Assembly: GCF_015220045.1 (NCBI RefSeq)
Contig: NZ_JADBGB010000001.1
Location: forward strand, 1,021,001-1,085,000
Reading direction: 5' to 3'
From: Marivivens aquimaris
Lineage (GTDB): Bacteria > Pseudomonadota > Alphaproteobacteria > Rhodobacterales > Rhodobacteraceae
DNA length: 64,000 nucleotides
Shown here: in pieces, positions 16,529-25,601 of the stretch
Position numbering within the stretch: position 1 is the stretch's first letter
How the letters are laid out: each line of letters begins with the position of its first letter
Made by a program: the position numbers and the translations under genes
Notes under the pieces: model-generated
The model's input: only the letters and a program-made list of their open reading frames with translations
Database searches by the model: none
Told to the model about the DNA's origin: nothing

Positions 16529-19195
16529 ATGAAAATCGAGCGCTACTTTACGAAGGCCGGTCAGGACGCCTACGCGGGTATCGAATTCCGCAAAGTCTCT
16601 TCTGAAATCCGCAATCCGGACGGGTCGATTGTCTTCAAACTCGACGACTGCGAAGTGCCCGAAACCTGGAGCCAGGTCGCAAGCGATGTGATCGCCCAGA
16701 AATACTTCCGCAAAGCCGGCGTGCCGTCGAGTGCGACTAAGGTCAAAGAAAAAGACGTGCCCGAATTCCTGTGGCGCTCCGTTCCCGCCAAAGACGCCGA
16801 GATGGGCGGAGAGACCAGCGCCAAACAGGTGTTCGACCGCCTCGCCGGTGCTTGGACCTACTGGGGCTGGAAGGGTGGCTATTTCACCACCGAGGACGAC
16901 GCCCGCGCATACTTTGACGAAATGCGCTACATGCTGGCCAACCAGATGGCCGCGCCGAACAGCCCGCAGTGGTTCAACACCGGTCTGCATTGGGCCTACG
17001 GCATCGACGGTCCCGCGCAGGGCCACCACTACGTCGACTACAAGACCGGCAAGCTGGTCAAATCGAACTCCGCCTACGAGCACCCGCAGCCCCACGCCTG
17101 CTTCATCCAGTCCGTCGCCGACGATCTGGTGAACGAGGGCGGTATCATGGACCTTTGGGTCCGCGAGGCGCGTCTGTTCAAATACGGCTCGGGCACGGGC
17201 ACTAACTTCTCGTCGCTGCGCGGTGAGGGCGAGAAACTCTCGGGCGGCGGCAAGTCGTCGGGCCTGATGGGCTTCCTCAAGATCGGCGACCGCGCTGCCG
17301 GTGCGATCAAGTCGGGCGGCACCACTCGCCGCGCCGCAAAGATGGTGATCGTCGACGCCGACCACCCTGATATCGAGGACTTCATCAACTGGAAGGTCAT
17401 CGAGGAACAGAAGGTCGCGTCCATCGTCGCCGGTTCCAAGATGCACGAGCAGAAGCTCAACGCAATCTTCAAAGCGATCAACACTTGGGACGGCGCAGAG
17501 GCCGACGCCTACGATCCGGCGAAGAACGACAGCCTGAAGGCCGCTGTCCGCGAAGCCAAGAAGGTCGCTATCCCCGAAACCTACGTCAAGCGCGTGCTGG
17601 ACTACGCCAAGCAGGGCCATACCAGCATCGAATTCCCCACCTACGACACCGACTGGGACAGCGAAGCCTATGCGAGCGTGTCGGGCCAGAACTCCAACAA
17701 CTCCATCCGCGTGACCGATGCCTTCCTTGAGGCCGTCCGTAACGATGGCGACTGGAACCTGATCAACCGCAAGGACGGCACCGTTTCCAAGACCGTCAAG
17801 GCGCGTGACCTTTGGGATCAGGTTGGCCACGCCGCTTGGGCCTGCGCCGATCCGGGCATCCAGTTCCACGACACCGTCAACGCGTGGCACACCTGCCCCG
17901 AAGACGGCGCGATCCGCGGCTCGAACCCGTGCTCGGAATACATGTTCCTTGACGATACCGCGTGCAACCTCGCGTCGATGAACCTGCTCCAGTTCTACCA
18001 TCAGGGCGAGTTCAACGCCGAAGCCTACATCCACGCGACCCGCCTCTGGACCGTGACGCTGGAAATCTCGGTGATGATGGCGCAGTTCCCGTCCAAGGAA
18101 ATCGCGCAGCTGTCCTATGATTTCCGGACGCTGGGTCTGGGCTACGCCAACATCGGCGGCCTCCTGATGAACATGGGCTATGGCTATGACAGCGACGAGG
18201 GCCGTTCGCTAAACGCCGCTCTGACCGCGATCATGACCGGCATCGCATATGCTACCTCGGCCGAAATTGCGGGCGAGCTGGGCACTTTCGCGGGCTACGA
18301 GCGCAACAAGGCGCACATGCTCCGCGTCATTCGTAACCACCGCAATGCAGCGCATGGCAACGCGGACGGTTACGAGGCGCTTGCGGTAAAGCCGGTCGCC
18401 CTCGACCACGGCAACTGCCCCGACAACCGCCTAATCGCGCTGGCGGTCGAGGCATGGGATGAGGCGCTGCGTCTGGGCGAGAAGCACGGCTACCGCAACG
18501 CGCAGGTTTCGGTCATCGCGCCGACGGGCACCATCGGTCTGGTCATGGACTGCGACACCACGGGCATCGAGCCGGATTTCGCGCTGGTGAAGTTCAAGAA
18601 ACTCGCGGGCGGCGGTTATTTCAAGATCATCAACCGCTCCGTGCCGTCGGCGCTTGAGGGGCTGGGCTATAACTCCGCCCAGATCGAAGAGATCATCGCC
18701 TATGCCGTCGGTCACGGCACCATCGGTCAGGCGCCTGCGATCAACCACACCGCGCTGATCGGCCATGGCTTTGGTCAGCCCGAAATCGACAAGATCGAAG
18801 CGGCGCTGAAAACCGCCTTCGACATCCGTTTCGTATTCAACCAGTGGACGCTGGGCGAGGAGTTCTGCCAGAAGTCGCTCGGTATTCCGGCGGCCAAGCT
18901 GAACGATCCGTCGTTCGACCTGCTGCGTCACCTCGGCTTCAGCAAGCAAGACATTGATGCTGCCAACGACCACGTTTGCGGCACCATGACGCTGGAAGGC
19001 GCGCCGCATCTCAAGGAAGAGCACTACCACATCTTCGACTGCGCGAACCCGTGCGGCAAGAAGGGCAAGCGGTTCCTGTCGGTCGACGCGCACATCCGCA
19101 TGATGGCGGCGGCGCAGTCGTTCATCTCGGGTGCGATTTCCAAGACGATCAACATGCCGAACTCGGCCACCATCGAGGACTGCCAGAAGGCTTAA
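16529..19195 (+). CDS. nrdJ: NrdJ N-terminal and catalytic part (888 residues, up to the TAA)
   Basis: This part holds the catalytic barrel: the first redox cysteine in [12 protein letters not shown], the radical-site motif [21 protein letters not shown] with Asn, Cys and Glu, the phosphate-binding [16 protein letters not shown] and the allosteric N-terminal region. It would end at residue 888. It lacks the [12 protein letters not shown] segment and the C-terminal cysteines that pass electrons from thioredoxin, so alone it is unlikely to turn over repeatedly. Confidence 0.7.
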   Translation: MKIERYFTKAGQDAYAGIEFRKVSSEIRNPDGSIVFKLDDCEVPETWSQVASDVIAQKYFRKAGVPSSATKVKEKDVPEFLWRSVPAKDAEMGGETSAKQVFDRLAGAWTYWGWKGGYFTTEDDARAYFDEMRYMLANQMAAPNSPQWFNTGLHWAYGIDGPAQGHHYVDYKTGKLVKSNSAYEHPQPHACFIQSVADDLVNEGGIMDLWVREARLFKYGSGTGTNFSSLRGEGEKLSGGGKSSGLMGFLKIGDRAAGAIKSGGTTRRAAKMVIVDADHPDIEDFINWKVIEEQKVASIVAGSKMHEQKLNAIFKAINTWDGAEADAYDPAKNDSLKAAVREAKKVAIPETYVKRVLDYAKQGHTSIEFPTYDTDWDSEAYASVSGQNSNNSIRVTDAFLEAVRNDGDWNLINRKDGTVSKTVKARDLWDQVGHAAWACADPGIQFHDTVNAWHTCPEDGAIRGSNPCSEYMFLDDTACNLASMNLLQFYHQGEFNAEAYIHATRLWTVTLEISVMMAQFPSKEIAQLSYDFRTLGLGYANIGGLLMNMGYGYDSDEGRSLNAALTAIMTGIAYATSAEIAGELGTFAGYERNKAHMLRVIRNHRNAAHGNADGYEALAVKPVALDHGNCPDNRLIALAVEAWDEALRLGEKHGYRNAQVSVIAPTGTIGLVMDCDTTGIEPDFALVKFKKLAGGGYFKIINRSVPSALEGLGYNSAQIEEIIAYAVGHGTIGQAPAINHTALIGHGFGQPEIDKIEAALKTAFDIRFVFNQWTLGEEFCQKSLGIPAAKLNDPSFDLLRHLGFSKQDIDAANDHVCGTMTLEGAPHLKEEHYHIFDCANPCGKKGKRFLSVDAHIRMMAAAQSFISGAISKTINMPNSATIEDCQKA

Positions 19196-19276
19196 GAGCT
19201 GTCGTGGAGCCTCGGCATCAAGGCGAACGCGCTCTACCGTGACGGCTCCAAGCTGTCGCAGCCGCTCGCCGCTGCG

Positions 19277-20131
19277 TTGGTCGAGGAAGATGACGAGGCC
19301 GCGGAAGTGCTGGAAAGCGGCACCCCGACCGAAAAGGCTGCTGTCATCGCCGAGAAGGTGATCGAAAAGGTCATCGTCAAGGAGGTTGTCCGCGCCAGCC
19401 GTCAGAAGCTCCCCGAGCGCCGCAAGGGCTACACCCAGAAAGCGGTCGTCGGCGGTCACAAGGTTTACCTGCGCACCGGCGAATACGCTGACGGGAACCT
19501 CGGCGAGATCTTCCTTGATATGCACAAGGAAGGTGCGGGCTTCCGCGCGATGATGAACAACTTCGCCATCGCGGTGTCCGTCGGCCTCCAGTACGGCGTG
19601 CCGCTGGAAGAGTTCGTGGACGCGTTCACCTTCACCAAGTTCGAACCGGCGGGCATGGTTCAGGGCAATGACTCGATCAAGTCGGCGACCTCGATCCTCG
19701 ACTACATCTTCCGCGAACTGGCGGTGTCCTACCTCGACCGGACCGACCTTGCGCACATCAAACCGCAGGGCGCGGCCTTCGATGATCTCCACGCCGATCA
19801 GGCGGGCAACGTTGCTGAGCCGAGTGAAACTGCGGCCTCCAAGTCGTTGGAAGTGCTGCGACAAATCTCTTCGGCGGGGTACTTGCGCAAGCGTCTGCCG
19901 GAAGAGTTGACGATGCTGAACAGCGTCGCGCCGGTCGCGCCGTCTGCTGTGAAAACGGTGCAGACAACGGTATCCGAAGTTGCCGTCGCGACCGCCATCT
20001 CTGCCCGTGACAAGGCGCGGATGCAGGGGTACGAAGGCGACCCATGTGGTGAATGCGGCAACTACACGCTGGTGCGCAACGGCACCTGCATGAAGTGCAA
20101 CACCTGCGGCTCGACATCGGGCTGTAGCTAA
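19277..20131 (+). CDS. NrdJ C-terminal fragment after the TAA
   Basis: The frame from 19196 to 20131 encodes the remaining 311 residues of NrdJ. If it is translated separately, the first plausible start is TTG at 19277 (284 residues), with no good Shine-Dalgarno sequence. It includes [21 protein letters not shown], the region contacting substrate and cobalamin, and ends with the cysteine-rich tail ([19 protein letters not shown]) that normally relays electrons to the active site. Separate expression would make NrdJ a two-piece enzyme; nothing in the sequence proves this. Confidence 0.4.
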   Translation: MVEEDDEAAEVLESGTPTEKAAVIAEKVIEKVIVKEVVRASRQKLPERRKGYTQKAVVGGHKVYLRTGEYADGNLGEIFLDMHKEGAGFRAMMNNFAIAVSVGLQYGVPLEEFVDAFTFTKFEPAGMVQGNDSIKSATSILDYIFRELAVSYLDRTDLAHIKPQGAAFDDLHADQAGNVAEPSETAASKSLEVLRQISSAGYLRKRLPEELTMLNSVAPVAPSAVKTVQTTVSEVAVATAISARDKARMQGYEGDPCGECGNYTLVRNGTCMKCNTCGSTSGCS

Positions 20132-20176
20132 GGAATTCGATCTGGCGGCGGTTTTGGCTGGCAGATCAAAAGGCTA

Positions 20177-20297
20177 GGGGGCGATCTTCGCCCTCTGGCG
20201 TCACGGTTCCGGGGCCGGTGCGCTGGCCCCCGACGCGGATCGGGATACAGGCAAAAAGCTAACGGGCGGTATATAATTCCACCCGATCCGTGACACT
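20177..20297 (+). ncRNA. Highly structured region after nrdJ, possible 3'-derived RNA
   Basis: Three inverted repeats follow one another directly. First, GGGGGCGA/TCGCCCTC lies at 20177-20195 (8 bp with one G-U). Second, GCGTC/GACGC (20198-20236) encloses GGGGCC/GGCCCC (20211-20230). Third, CGGATCGGG/CCCGATCCG is a perfect 9-bp pair at 20236-20244 and 20282-20290 around a 37-base loop. A terminator follows at 20298. A TATAAT at 20272-20277 lies in the third loop, without a good -35 box. The structure is seen; that it is a functional RNA is inferred. Confidence 0.35.
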
Positions 20298-20327
20298 GGG
20301 GAGCCCTTGCGGCTCCCCTTTCTTTTT
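20298..20327 (+). terminator. Terminator after nrdJ and the structured region
   Basis: GGGGAGCC (20298-20305) pairs with GGCTCCCC (20311-20318) around CTTGC, and a T-rich tail (TTTCTTTTT) follows. It lies 167 bases after the nrdJ stop and 27 bases before the end of the converging chemoreceptor gene. Confidence 0.8.
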
Positions 20328-20353
20328 CGAAAACAGATATTTACGAGGCAATT

Positions 20354-21502
20354 TTACTGCGCCGCAATCTGGCTCGCGTTCTTCGCGGGCGCGCTGCTGT
20401 TGGCGGGCTTCGCTTTGCTGGTGCCGCCGCTCGTGCCGGTATTCGTCAGCTTGTAGGTGGCGATTTCGCTGCGGATGATCTCGTTCGCGGCACTCAGGCT
20501 GCCGAGCGTCATATTCAGCTCGTCTGCTTGAAGGGTGTTGCGGCGGGTGAGGTTCTCGATCTCGGTCATGGAGAAGTTGATCTGGTCCACCGCGCGGGTC
20601 TGCTCCGAACTGGCAAGGTTGATCTCGCCCAGACGGGTCGCGACTTCGGCGATGTCCTTGTTGATCTTCTCGAAGGTTTGGCTGGTCTCGCTGGAGGTTT
20701 CCACGCCGACGACGACCTGCTGACGCGAGGTCTCGATGAGGCGCGAGGTTTCCTGCGCGGCCTTGGACGAACGGGCGGCGAGGTTGCGGACTTCCTGCGC
20801 AACAACGGCAAAACCGCGACCATGTTGACCGGCGCGCGCGGCCTCGACGGCAGCGTTCAGCGCGAGCAGGTTGGTCTGGAACGCGATTTCGTCGATGACC
20901 TTGATGATCTGCATGATCTCGCGCGAGGACGTTTCGATCTTGTCCATCGCGGTGACCATGTTGTCGACCTGGTTCTTGCCGCGCTCTGCGGTGCGGGCAG
21001 CGCCGCTGGCCAGTTCGTTGGCGAGTTTCGCGGTCTGGGCATTGGAGCGCACCACGCTCGCGGTTTCCTCGACCGATGCGGACAGTTCTTCGACCGCCGA
21101 GGATTGCTGTTCGGAGTTGCTGCCGACGAGCTGGATCGCAGAGGCCAGCGCCTTGGACGAAACGTTCACGTCTGCCGAGCCGCGGCCCAGCGTCTGCATC
21201 GTATGTTCAAGCTCGGTCAGGAAGGCGTCGATGGTGCAGTTCGGACCAAGCTCCACGCGGCGGGACAGGTTCTTGTCGCCGGCGATCCCTTTGAAGGTGG
21301 TGCGGACGCGGCTAAACCGCTTTTCCCAGCGGGTGCCGCGCTGAAGTCCGAAAATCGCCGTTCCGATGCCGACCACGCCAACGATGGCGCTGGACCATGC
21401 CGGTCCGCCGCTCAGTTGCCACGCTACCAAACCACCGCTTACCAAAACCGAGCCTGCGAGAACGCCGAGCTCGAGACGTGCCATACCTGCAATCTGCATC
21501 AT
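20354..21502 (-). CDS. Methyl-accepting chemotaxis-type signalling protein
   Basis: The 382-residue protein has two adjacent hydrophobic segments near the N-terminus (about residues 8-55) with almost no periplasmic loop, a short linker, and a long helical cytoplasmic signalling domain. The hairpin tip is canonical: [23 protein letters not shown] near residue 215, followed by [16 protein letters not shown]. The C-terminus is low complexity (Ser, Thr, Ala, Lys). Without a periplasmic sensor it may detect an internal or membrane-linked signal. Its gene stands alone, with a 5' AGGGGCGGC region and no neighbouring che genes. Confidence 0.88.
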   Translation of the reverse strand: MMQIAGMARLELGVLAGSVLVSGGLVAWQLSGGPAWSSAIVGVVGIGTAIFGLQRGTRWEKRFSRVRTTFKGIAGDKNLSRRVELGPNCTIDAFLTELEHTMQTLGRGSADVNVSSKALASAIQLVGSNSEQQSSAVEELSASVEETASVVRSNAQTAKLANELASGAARTAERGKNQVDNMVTAMDKIETSSREIMQIIKVIDEIAFQTNLLALNAAVEAARAGQHGRGFAVVAQEVRNLAARSSKAAQETSRLIETSRQQVVVGVETSSETSQTFEKINKDIAEVATRLGEINLASSEQTRAVDQINFSMTEIENLTRRNTLQADELNMTLGSLSAANEIIRSEIATYKLTNTGTSGGTSKAKPANSSAPAKNASQIAAQ

Positions 21503-21587
21503 ACTGTCCGTTTATCTGCCGCCCCTCTCTTGGGGGTACAGCAAAGGTAACGACCGAATGAAGTAGACGTTTAGGTAGAAGGGGGAC

Positions 21588-21953
21588 TTATTCGAAGGAG
21601 TCCGCACCACCATTGCTGTTCGCAATGGACTGGACCATCCGGCAGAGGCTTTCGCGCACGTCGGGATCGTCGACCTTGGCCAGCGCGAACAGGATGCGCG
21701 AGGCGGTGTTGTCCATCTCTTGCTGGGGCGCGGTAGAGTCGTATCCGTCAAAGAAATAAGACGGTTGGACGTCGAGCGCTTCGGCGATTTCATAGAGACG
21801 GCTGGCCGAAACGCGGTTCTGGCCGGCTTCGTATTTCTGGAGCTGCTGGAACGAACATCCGATCTGTGCAGCAAGTCCCGATTGGGTCAATCCGCGCATC
21901 AAGCGAGCCTGCCGAATTCGCTGTGCGACGAAATCGTCTACCGGGTGGGCCAT
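21588..21953 (-). CDS. XRE-family helix-turn-helix regulator
   Basis: The 121-residue protein starts MAHPVDDFVAQRIRQAR. It has a Cro/CI-type helix-turn-helix (residues 10-65: GLTQSGLAAQIGCSFQQLQKYEAG, then RLYEIAEALDV) and a short acidic helical tail. The layout resembles short Roseobacter XRE regulators. The start at 21953 is preferred over an ATG four codons upstream because GGAGA lies six to eight bases before it. It diverges from the regulator at 22129, and the AT-rich gap between them carries two palindromes. Confidence 0.85.
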   Translation of the reverse strand: MAHPVDDFVAQRIRQARLMRGLTQSGLAAQIGCSFQQLQKYEAGQNRVSASRLYEIAEALDVQPSYFFDGYDSTAPQQEMDNTASRILFALAKVDDPDVRESLCRMVQSIANSNGGADSFE

Positions 21954-22042
21954 GCTGTTCTCCATCGTTACTCGTTAAACTGCCTATCATGAACGATGAA
22001 GTAATATTCAACTGATGAAATTTGTTCGGCAACGGTAAGCGT

Positions 22043-22062
22043 ATCATACACCAATGTATGAT
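22043..22062. promoter_or_regulatory. Perfect palindrome between two divergent regulators
   Basis: ATCATACA and TGTATGAT form an 8-bp perfect inverted repeat around CCAA, in the 175-base AT-rich gap between the XRE regulator and the gene at 22129. The size and symmetry suit a homodimeric regulator site. Which protein binds is unknown. Confidence 0.5.
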
Positions 22063-22114
22063 TTATCACTCATAGGTATTAGACTAAGACGGAATTGCGT
22101 GGATCTGCCGTAAT

Positions 22115-22137
22115 AACATACAACCATAATGTATGTT
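22115..22137. promoter_or_regulatory. Second CATACA/TGTATG palindrome, over the start codon at 22129
   Basis: AACATAC (22115-22121) and GTATGTT (22131-22137) are inverted repeats spaced by 9 bases. They share the CATACA/TGTATG half-sites of the palindrome at 22043 but with wider spacing. The right half overlaps the ATG at 22129, so a bound protein would block that start. Confidence 0.4.
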
Positions 22138-23031
22138 GAGGCAGTGTCGCGAGTGGCTACGCATAACCAGGGACGAGCACCGTTGTTATATGAAATGCTG
22201 CGATCGTTTACGACGCTCGCAGAAGTATTAAATCTTTCGCGTGCAGTTACCCTTTTGGGTAGCACCCGGCAGACTTTGCGCCGGCATATTTCGATTCTGG
22301 AGCAGGAACGTGGCGAGAAGCTGTTCGAACTCGACGAGGACCGCCGCTACAAATTGACGCCGGAAGGTGAACGGGCGCTCGACGAGGCGCTCGAGATCGT
22401 TGCGCGGGGTGATGCGTGGCTCAAGAACCAGTCCGGTAAGATCAAGGGCCTGTCCCACTTGATGGTCGAGCCGGAGCAGGGGAATCGCTACTACCTTCAG
22501 CAACATTCGCTCACGAAGCTCTGGCAGGACGGGCCGGAGAGGCTCCGCGCGACAGCAAAGGCGTGGGCGGAGGCCGAAGGAAAGCTCAATCATCGCGCAT
22601 TTGCAGCACATCGTTCGCACTGCATCGTATTCCGTCCGTCAGGGACGCAGTGGGTCTGCGCTGAAATCGGCGCGCGGTCGTCCTATGCAACGTGGTTCGG
22701 CAAGGACTGGGCGGCGTCGAGCATTGGCCTGTCTTTCAGCAGCCTCGTGCGCGGATCGGGGCTGGGGGCGGTGTCGTTCGATCCCTACCGCGAAATCCTC
22801 GCCAATGGCGGGGTGCGGTTCGACCATATCTCGACCGAATTGCCGCGCGAGGAGCCTGACGAGAAGTTCCCGATCTCGTATGCGCGGGTGATGATGGGCT
22901 GCCGTTTCCCCGACAACAGTGTCGGTGTCGTGTCCTCGTCGATCCGGACCTACGATATCCAGATTGCGGGCGTGCCTGATAGCTGGATCAAGTCGATGGA
23001 CCCGTCAGCGCTGATGGACGACGATATCTAG
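22129..23031 (+). CDS. LysR-type helix-turn-helix protein with an unrecognised C-terminal domain
   Basis: Residues about 23-85 read like the DNA-binding domain of LysR regulators (MLRSFTTLAEVLNLSRAV, RRHISILEQERGEKLFEL, LTPEGE). The remaining 200 residues do not show the usual LysR effector-binding pattern; they contain CIVFRPSGTQWVCAEIG and YATWFGKDWAASSIG. It may be a transcription factor with a different ligand or partner domain. The start is uncertain: ATG 22129 gives 300 residues but has no ribosome site and lies in a palindrome, TTG 22183 has GGGA upstream, and ATG 22195 matches the usual LysR start. Confidence 0.65.
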   Translation: MYVEAVSRVATHNQGRAPLLYEMLRSFTTLAEVLNLSRAVTLLGSTRQTLRRHISILEQERGEKLFELDEDRRYKLTPEGERALDEALEIVARGDAWLKNQSGKIKGLSHLMVEPEQGNRYYLQQHSLTKLWQDGPERLRATAKAWAEAEGKLNHRAFAAHRSHCIVFRPSGTQWVCAEIGARSSYATWFGKDWAASSIGLSFSSLVRGSGLGAVSFDPYREILANGGVRFDHISTELPREEPDEKFPISYARVMMGCRFPDNSVGVVSSSIRTYDIQIAGVPDSWIKSMDPSALMDDDI

Positions 23032-23032
23032 G

Positions 23033-23066
23033 CCCCTAAAAAGGAAAAAGGCGCCCGAAGGCGCCC
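23033..23066 (-). terminator. Terminator for the DUF882 gene
   Basis: Read on the reverse strand, GGCGCC TTCG GGCGCC (23065-23050) is followed by TTTTTCCTTTTT. It lies 28 bases after the stop codon of the gene at 23094 and also separates it from the converging gene. Confidence 0.75.
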
Positions 23067-23093
23067 AAATTCCATAGCCAAAGCCGGAAGGCT

Positions 23094-23663
23094 TTAGCCG
23101 TTCCACGTACGCACGCCACCACAGTCCATGTGGACGAAGTTCGAACCACGATAGGTGCCGACGCCGCCCGCTTGGCACGACTGTGCTGCCGAAGCCATCT
23201 GGGTGATCGAACGGCTTTGCAGACGGAGGTCTGCGGCCTGTGCCTGCATGTGCAGCGAGTTCTTGGCCACGCCCGACGAACGGCTACGCAGCATCGCGTT
23301 GGTTTCCGGCGAACGATAGCCCGAGAGCATCATGTACGGCTCGTCGGTTTCGAGCATGTTGTGGACTGCTGCCATAATGTCGATCGTGCGAGTGTCGACG
23401 TTTTTGGTCTGGCCGTTGCGCCAGTCGCGCATGAAGTAGGTAACCTGATCCACGGCTTCGCGGATATAGTCGCCTTCGACCCAGTAGATCATGTCCACTT
23501 TTTCACCGGTACGACCCGAGTACATCTTGATGCGGCGAATATCTCCCGCACCACGAAGGAACCCAGCGGCCTTGGAAAACGTTGGTGCTGCAACAACGGT
23601 CGTTGCTGCGAAAGCACGCAGAAGTCCACGCCGAGTGAAACCCGTAGAGGTATGTTCAGTCAT
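23094..23663 (-). CDS. DUF882 / YcbK (MepK-like) exported peptidoglycan peptidase
   Basis: The 189-residue protein carries a twin-arginine signal (FTRRGLLRAFAATT) and then a DUF882 domain with GYRSPETNAMLR, NSLHMQAQAADLRL and FVHMDCG. The His, Asp and His in these motifs match the zinc ligands of M15-type peptidases. E. coli MepK (YcbK) of this family cleaves 3-3 crosslinks in peptidoglycan. That role fits the neighbour, a divergently transcribed L,D-transpeptidase that makes such crosslinks. Export through Tat suggests it folds, probably with its metal, before transport. Confidence 0.85.
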   Translation of the reverse strand: MTEHTSTGFTRRGLLRAFAATTVVAAPTFSKAAGFLRGAGDIRRIKMYSGRTGEKVDMIYWVEGDYIREAVDQVTYFMRDWRNGQTKNVDTRTIDIMAAVHNMLETDEPYMMLSGYRSPETNAMLRSRSSGVAKNSLHMQAQAADLRLQSRSITQMASAAQSCQAGGVGTYRGSNFVHMDCGGVRTWNG

Positions 23664-23795
23664 GGTAATTTGCCTGTCCCGTTTCTAGTGCCCGCTATCG
23701 AGCGGGTTGTGTCATCTCATCCCCAGATGCAGGCACTTTATGACATGGGAAAGTTAACGAACCAACCACGGATTGAGAAAGGTTCCATCGCCAGC

Positions 23796-23840
23796 GCACA
23801 AATCGGCAGGAACTTGCGCAAAACCTGTGCGGATTTGTGC
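23796..23840. promoter_or_regulatory. Large imperfect palindrome between the DUF882 and L,D-transpeptidase genes
   Basis: GCACAAATC (23796-23804) and GATTTGTGC (23832-23840) are perfect inverted repeats, extended inward by GCAGG and CCTG. This lies in the middle of the 310-base gene-free divergent region, which otherwise shows only AT-rich promoter-like sequence near the transpeptidase gene. It could be an operator shared by both genes or a transcribed hairpin. Confidence 0.35.
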
Positions 23841-23973
23841 CTGTGGCCGAATTACCCTGCAAATGGATAGTCGGGACAGTTGGCATTGGCGGAATTCAAA
23901 GAGCGGCCTATTATCAATTAAAACGCCGCGTGCAGTGCGGTTTTATGAATAAAAAGAGGCATTTGGTATAAGT

Positions 23974-25578
23974 ATGGCGCGAATTGTTAAACGCCCCGCC
24001 GCCTTTATGGCTGCCACCGCAATCGCCTTGACGGTTGTATTCAGCACTCCGGCACACGCCCAAGTGACGGCTTTCCGACAGGCAATTGCCGAGAATGCCT
24101 CTCAGGACGACGCGATTGCCGCATTTTATCGTGCTCGCGACTTCCAAGGGCTTTGGTCCGGAACCGACGAAATGGCCCAAGCGCGCCGCAACGCGCTGCT
24201 CGGCGCGTTTGATTCCGCCTCGCTCCACGGCTTGCCGCAAGCCCAGTTTGACCCGCAGGCACTGATTGCCCGTATGCAGGCTGCCGACACCGTTTACGAA
24301 CGCGGCCAGATGGATGTCGAGCTGACGAAGCTCTTCCTCGATTACGCCCGCGATCTGCAAAGCGGCATCCTCGTGCCGTCGCAGGTCTCCTCCGACATCA
24401 AACGTCAGGCACCCGTGCGCGACCGTCTGGAAACGCTGACCGCGTTCGCTGAGGCTGATCCCACTACATATATCCGCGACCTCGCACCGCAGACCGGCGA
24501 ATACGCCCGCCTAATGCGCGCGAAGATCGACCTTGAACACCGCATCCTTGCGGGCGGGTGGGGCGAGACTGTCCGCGCGTCCGACACCCTGCGTCCCGGC
24601 GATACTGGCCCGACCGTGGTCGAGCTGCGCAATCGTCTGATCAAGATGGGCTACATGGGCCGCTCGGTGTCGTCGACTTACGACGACCAACTGGTCGAGG
24701 CCGTCAGTAAATTCCAGGCCGAGCATGGTCTGCTCGTTGACGGCGTTGCCGGTGGCGGCACGCTGACCGAACTGAACGTCTCGCCCGAAGAGCGTCTGCA
24801 ATCCGTGATCGTTGCGATGGAGCGTGAACGCTGGCTGAACCGCGAACGCGGCGAACGCCACGTCTGGGTGAACCAGGCTGACTTCACCGCAATGATTATC
24901 GACGATGATATCGTCACGTTCGAGACCCGCGCGGTTATCGGCGCCAACACCAGCGACCGCCGCTCGCCGGAGTTCTCTGACACGATGGAGCACATGGTCA
25001 TCAACCCCAGCTGGTACGTGCCGCGTTCCATCGTCGTGGGTGAGTACCTGCCGCAGCTCCAGCAGAACCCTGCGGCAGCGGGTCAGCTGCAGATCATCAA
25101 TGCCTCGGGGCAGGTGATGAGCCGCAATCAGGACTTCAGCCAGTTCACCGCGTCCAGCTTCCCGTATTCGATGAAGCAGCCGCCGGGTCCGGGGAACGCG
25201 CTGGGAACCGTGAAGTTCATGTTCCCGAACCGCTACAACATCTATCTGCACGACACCCCGTCGCGCAGCCTGTTCGCGCGCGAATCCCGTGCGTTCAGCC
25301 ACGGGTGTATCCGCCTGCAGGACCCGCACGACTTTGCCTATGCGCTGCTGGCGCGTCAGACCGACGATCCGCAGGGCTTTTTCCAAGCCAAACTGCGCAC
25401 TGGCGTCGAACAGCGCGTCAATCTGGAGACGCCGATTCCGGTGCACCTCGATTACCGCACGGCCTTCACCAATGCGGATGGCACGCTGCAGTTCCGCCGC
25501 GACGTTTATGGTCGTGACCGTCAGATCTGGAACGCGCTGAGCGCGGCAGGGGTGGCAGGCGCCGGCGTTCAGGGCTAA
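23974..25578 (+). CDS. L,D-transpeptidase (YcbB/LdtD type)
   Basis: This enzyme forms 3-3 peptide crosslinks in peptidoglycan. The 534-residue protein has a signal peptide (cleavage near AHAQ, residue 30), a helical N-terminal part, a peptidoglycan-binding domain (GDTGPTVVELRNRLIKMGY to KFQAEHGLLVDG, residues about 209-260) and a YkuD catalytic domain with the HGCIRL motif in RAFSHGCIRLQDP near residue 450, including the nucleophilic cysteine. An insert within the catalytic domain matches the capping loop of YcbB. It diverges from a MepK-like gene and is followed 23 bases later by lpxD. Confidence 0.93.
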   Translation: MARIVKRPAAFMAATAIALTVVFSTPAHAQVTAFRQAIAENASQDDAIAAFYRARDFQGLWSGTDEMAQARRNALLGAFDSASLHGLPQAQFDPQALIARMQAADTVYERGQMDVELTKLFLDYARDLQSGILVPSQVSSDIKRQAPVRDRLETLTAFAEADPTTYIRDLAPQTGEYARLMRAKIDLEHRILAGGWGETVRASDTLRPGDTGPTVVELRNRLIKMGYMGRSVSSTYDDQLVEAVSKFQAEHGLLVDGVAGGGTLTELNVSPEERLQSVIVAMERERWLNRERGERHVWVNQADFTAMIIDDDIVTFETRAVIGANTSDRRSPEFSDTMEHMVINPSWYVPRSIVVGEYLPQLQQNPAAAGQLQIINASGQVMSRNQDFSQFTASSFPYSMKQPPGPGNALGTVKFMFPNRYNIYLHDTPSRSLFARESRAFSHGCIRLQDPHDFAYALLARQTDDPQGFFQAKLRTGVEQRVNLETPIPVHLDYRTAFTNADGTLQFRRDVYGRDRQIWNALSAAGVAGAGVQG

Positions 25579-25601
25579 ACCCTCCTGAAACGGAGGATGT
25601 C

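Larger units (their letters stand above)
16529..20131 (+). pseudogene. nrdJ: Vitamin B12-dependent ribonucleotide reductase, interrupted by an in-frame TAA
   Basis: Class II ribonucleotide reductase makes deoxyribonucleotides using adenosylcobalamin and needs no oxygen. Read as one frame, the gene would encode about 1200 residues, the normal size for this family in alphaproteobacteria. A single TAA at 19193-19195 interrupts it. Translation before it ends IEDCQKA and continues in the same frame after it as [19 protein letters not shown], so one base (TAC or TAT to TAA) accounts for the break. Both halves are otherwise intact, with normal codon use. A real nonsense mutation, a sequencing error, or readthrough are all possible. 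The start at 16529 ([11 protein letters not shown]) fits family members, though only a weak purine stretch precedes it. Confidence 0.85.

Noticed and set aside
16316..18034. Open frame on the minus strand opposite the start of nrdJ
   Set aside because: It mirrors the codon bias of nrdJ, has no ribosome site or domain, and overlaps a catalytic gene.
19193..19195. Selenocysteine or pyrrolysine at the nrdJ stop
   Set aside because: Those use UGA and UAG. This codon is UAA, and a tyrosine is expected at the position.
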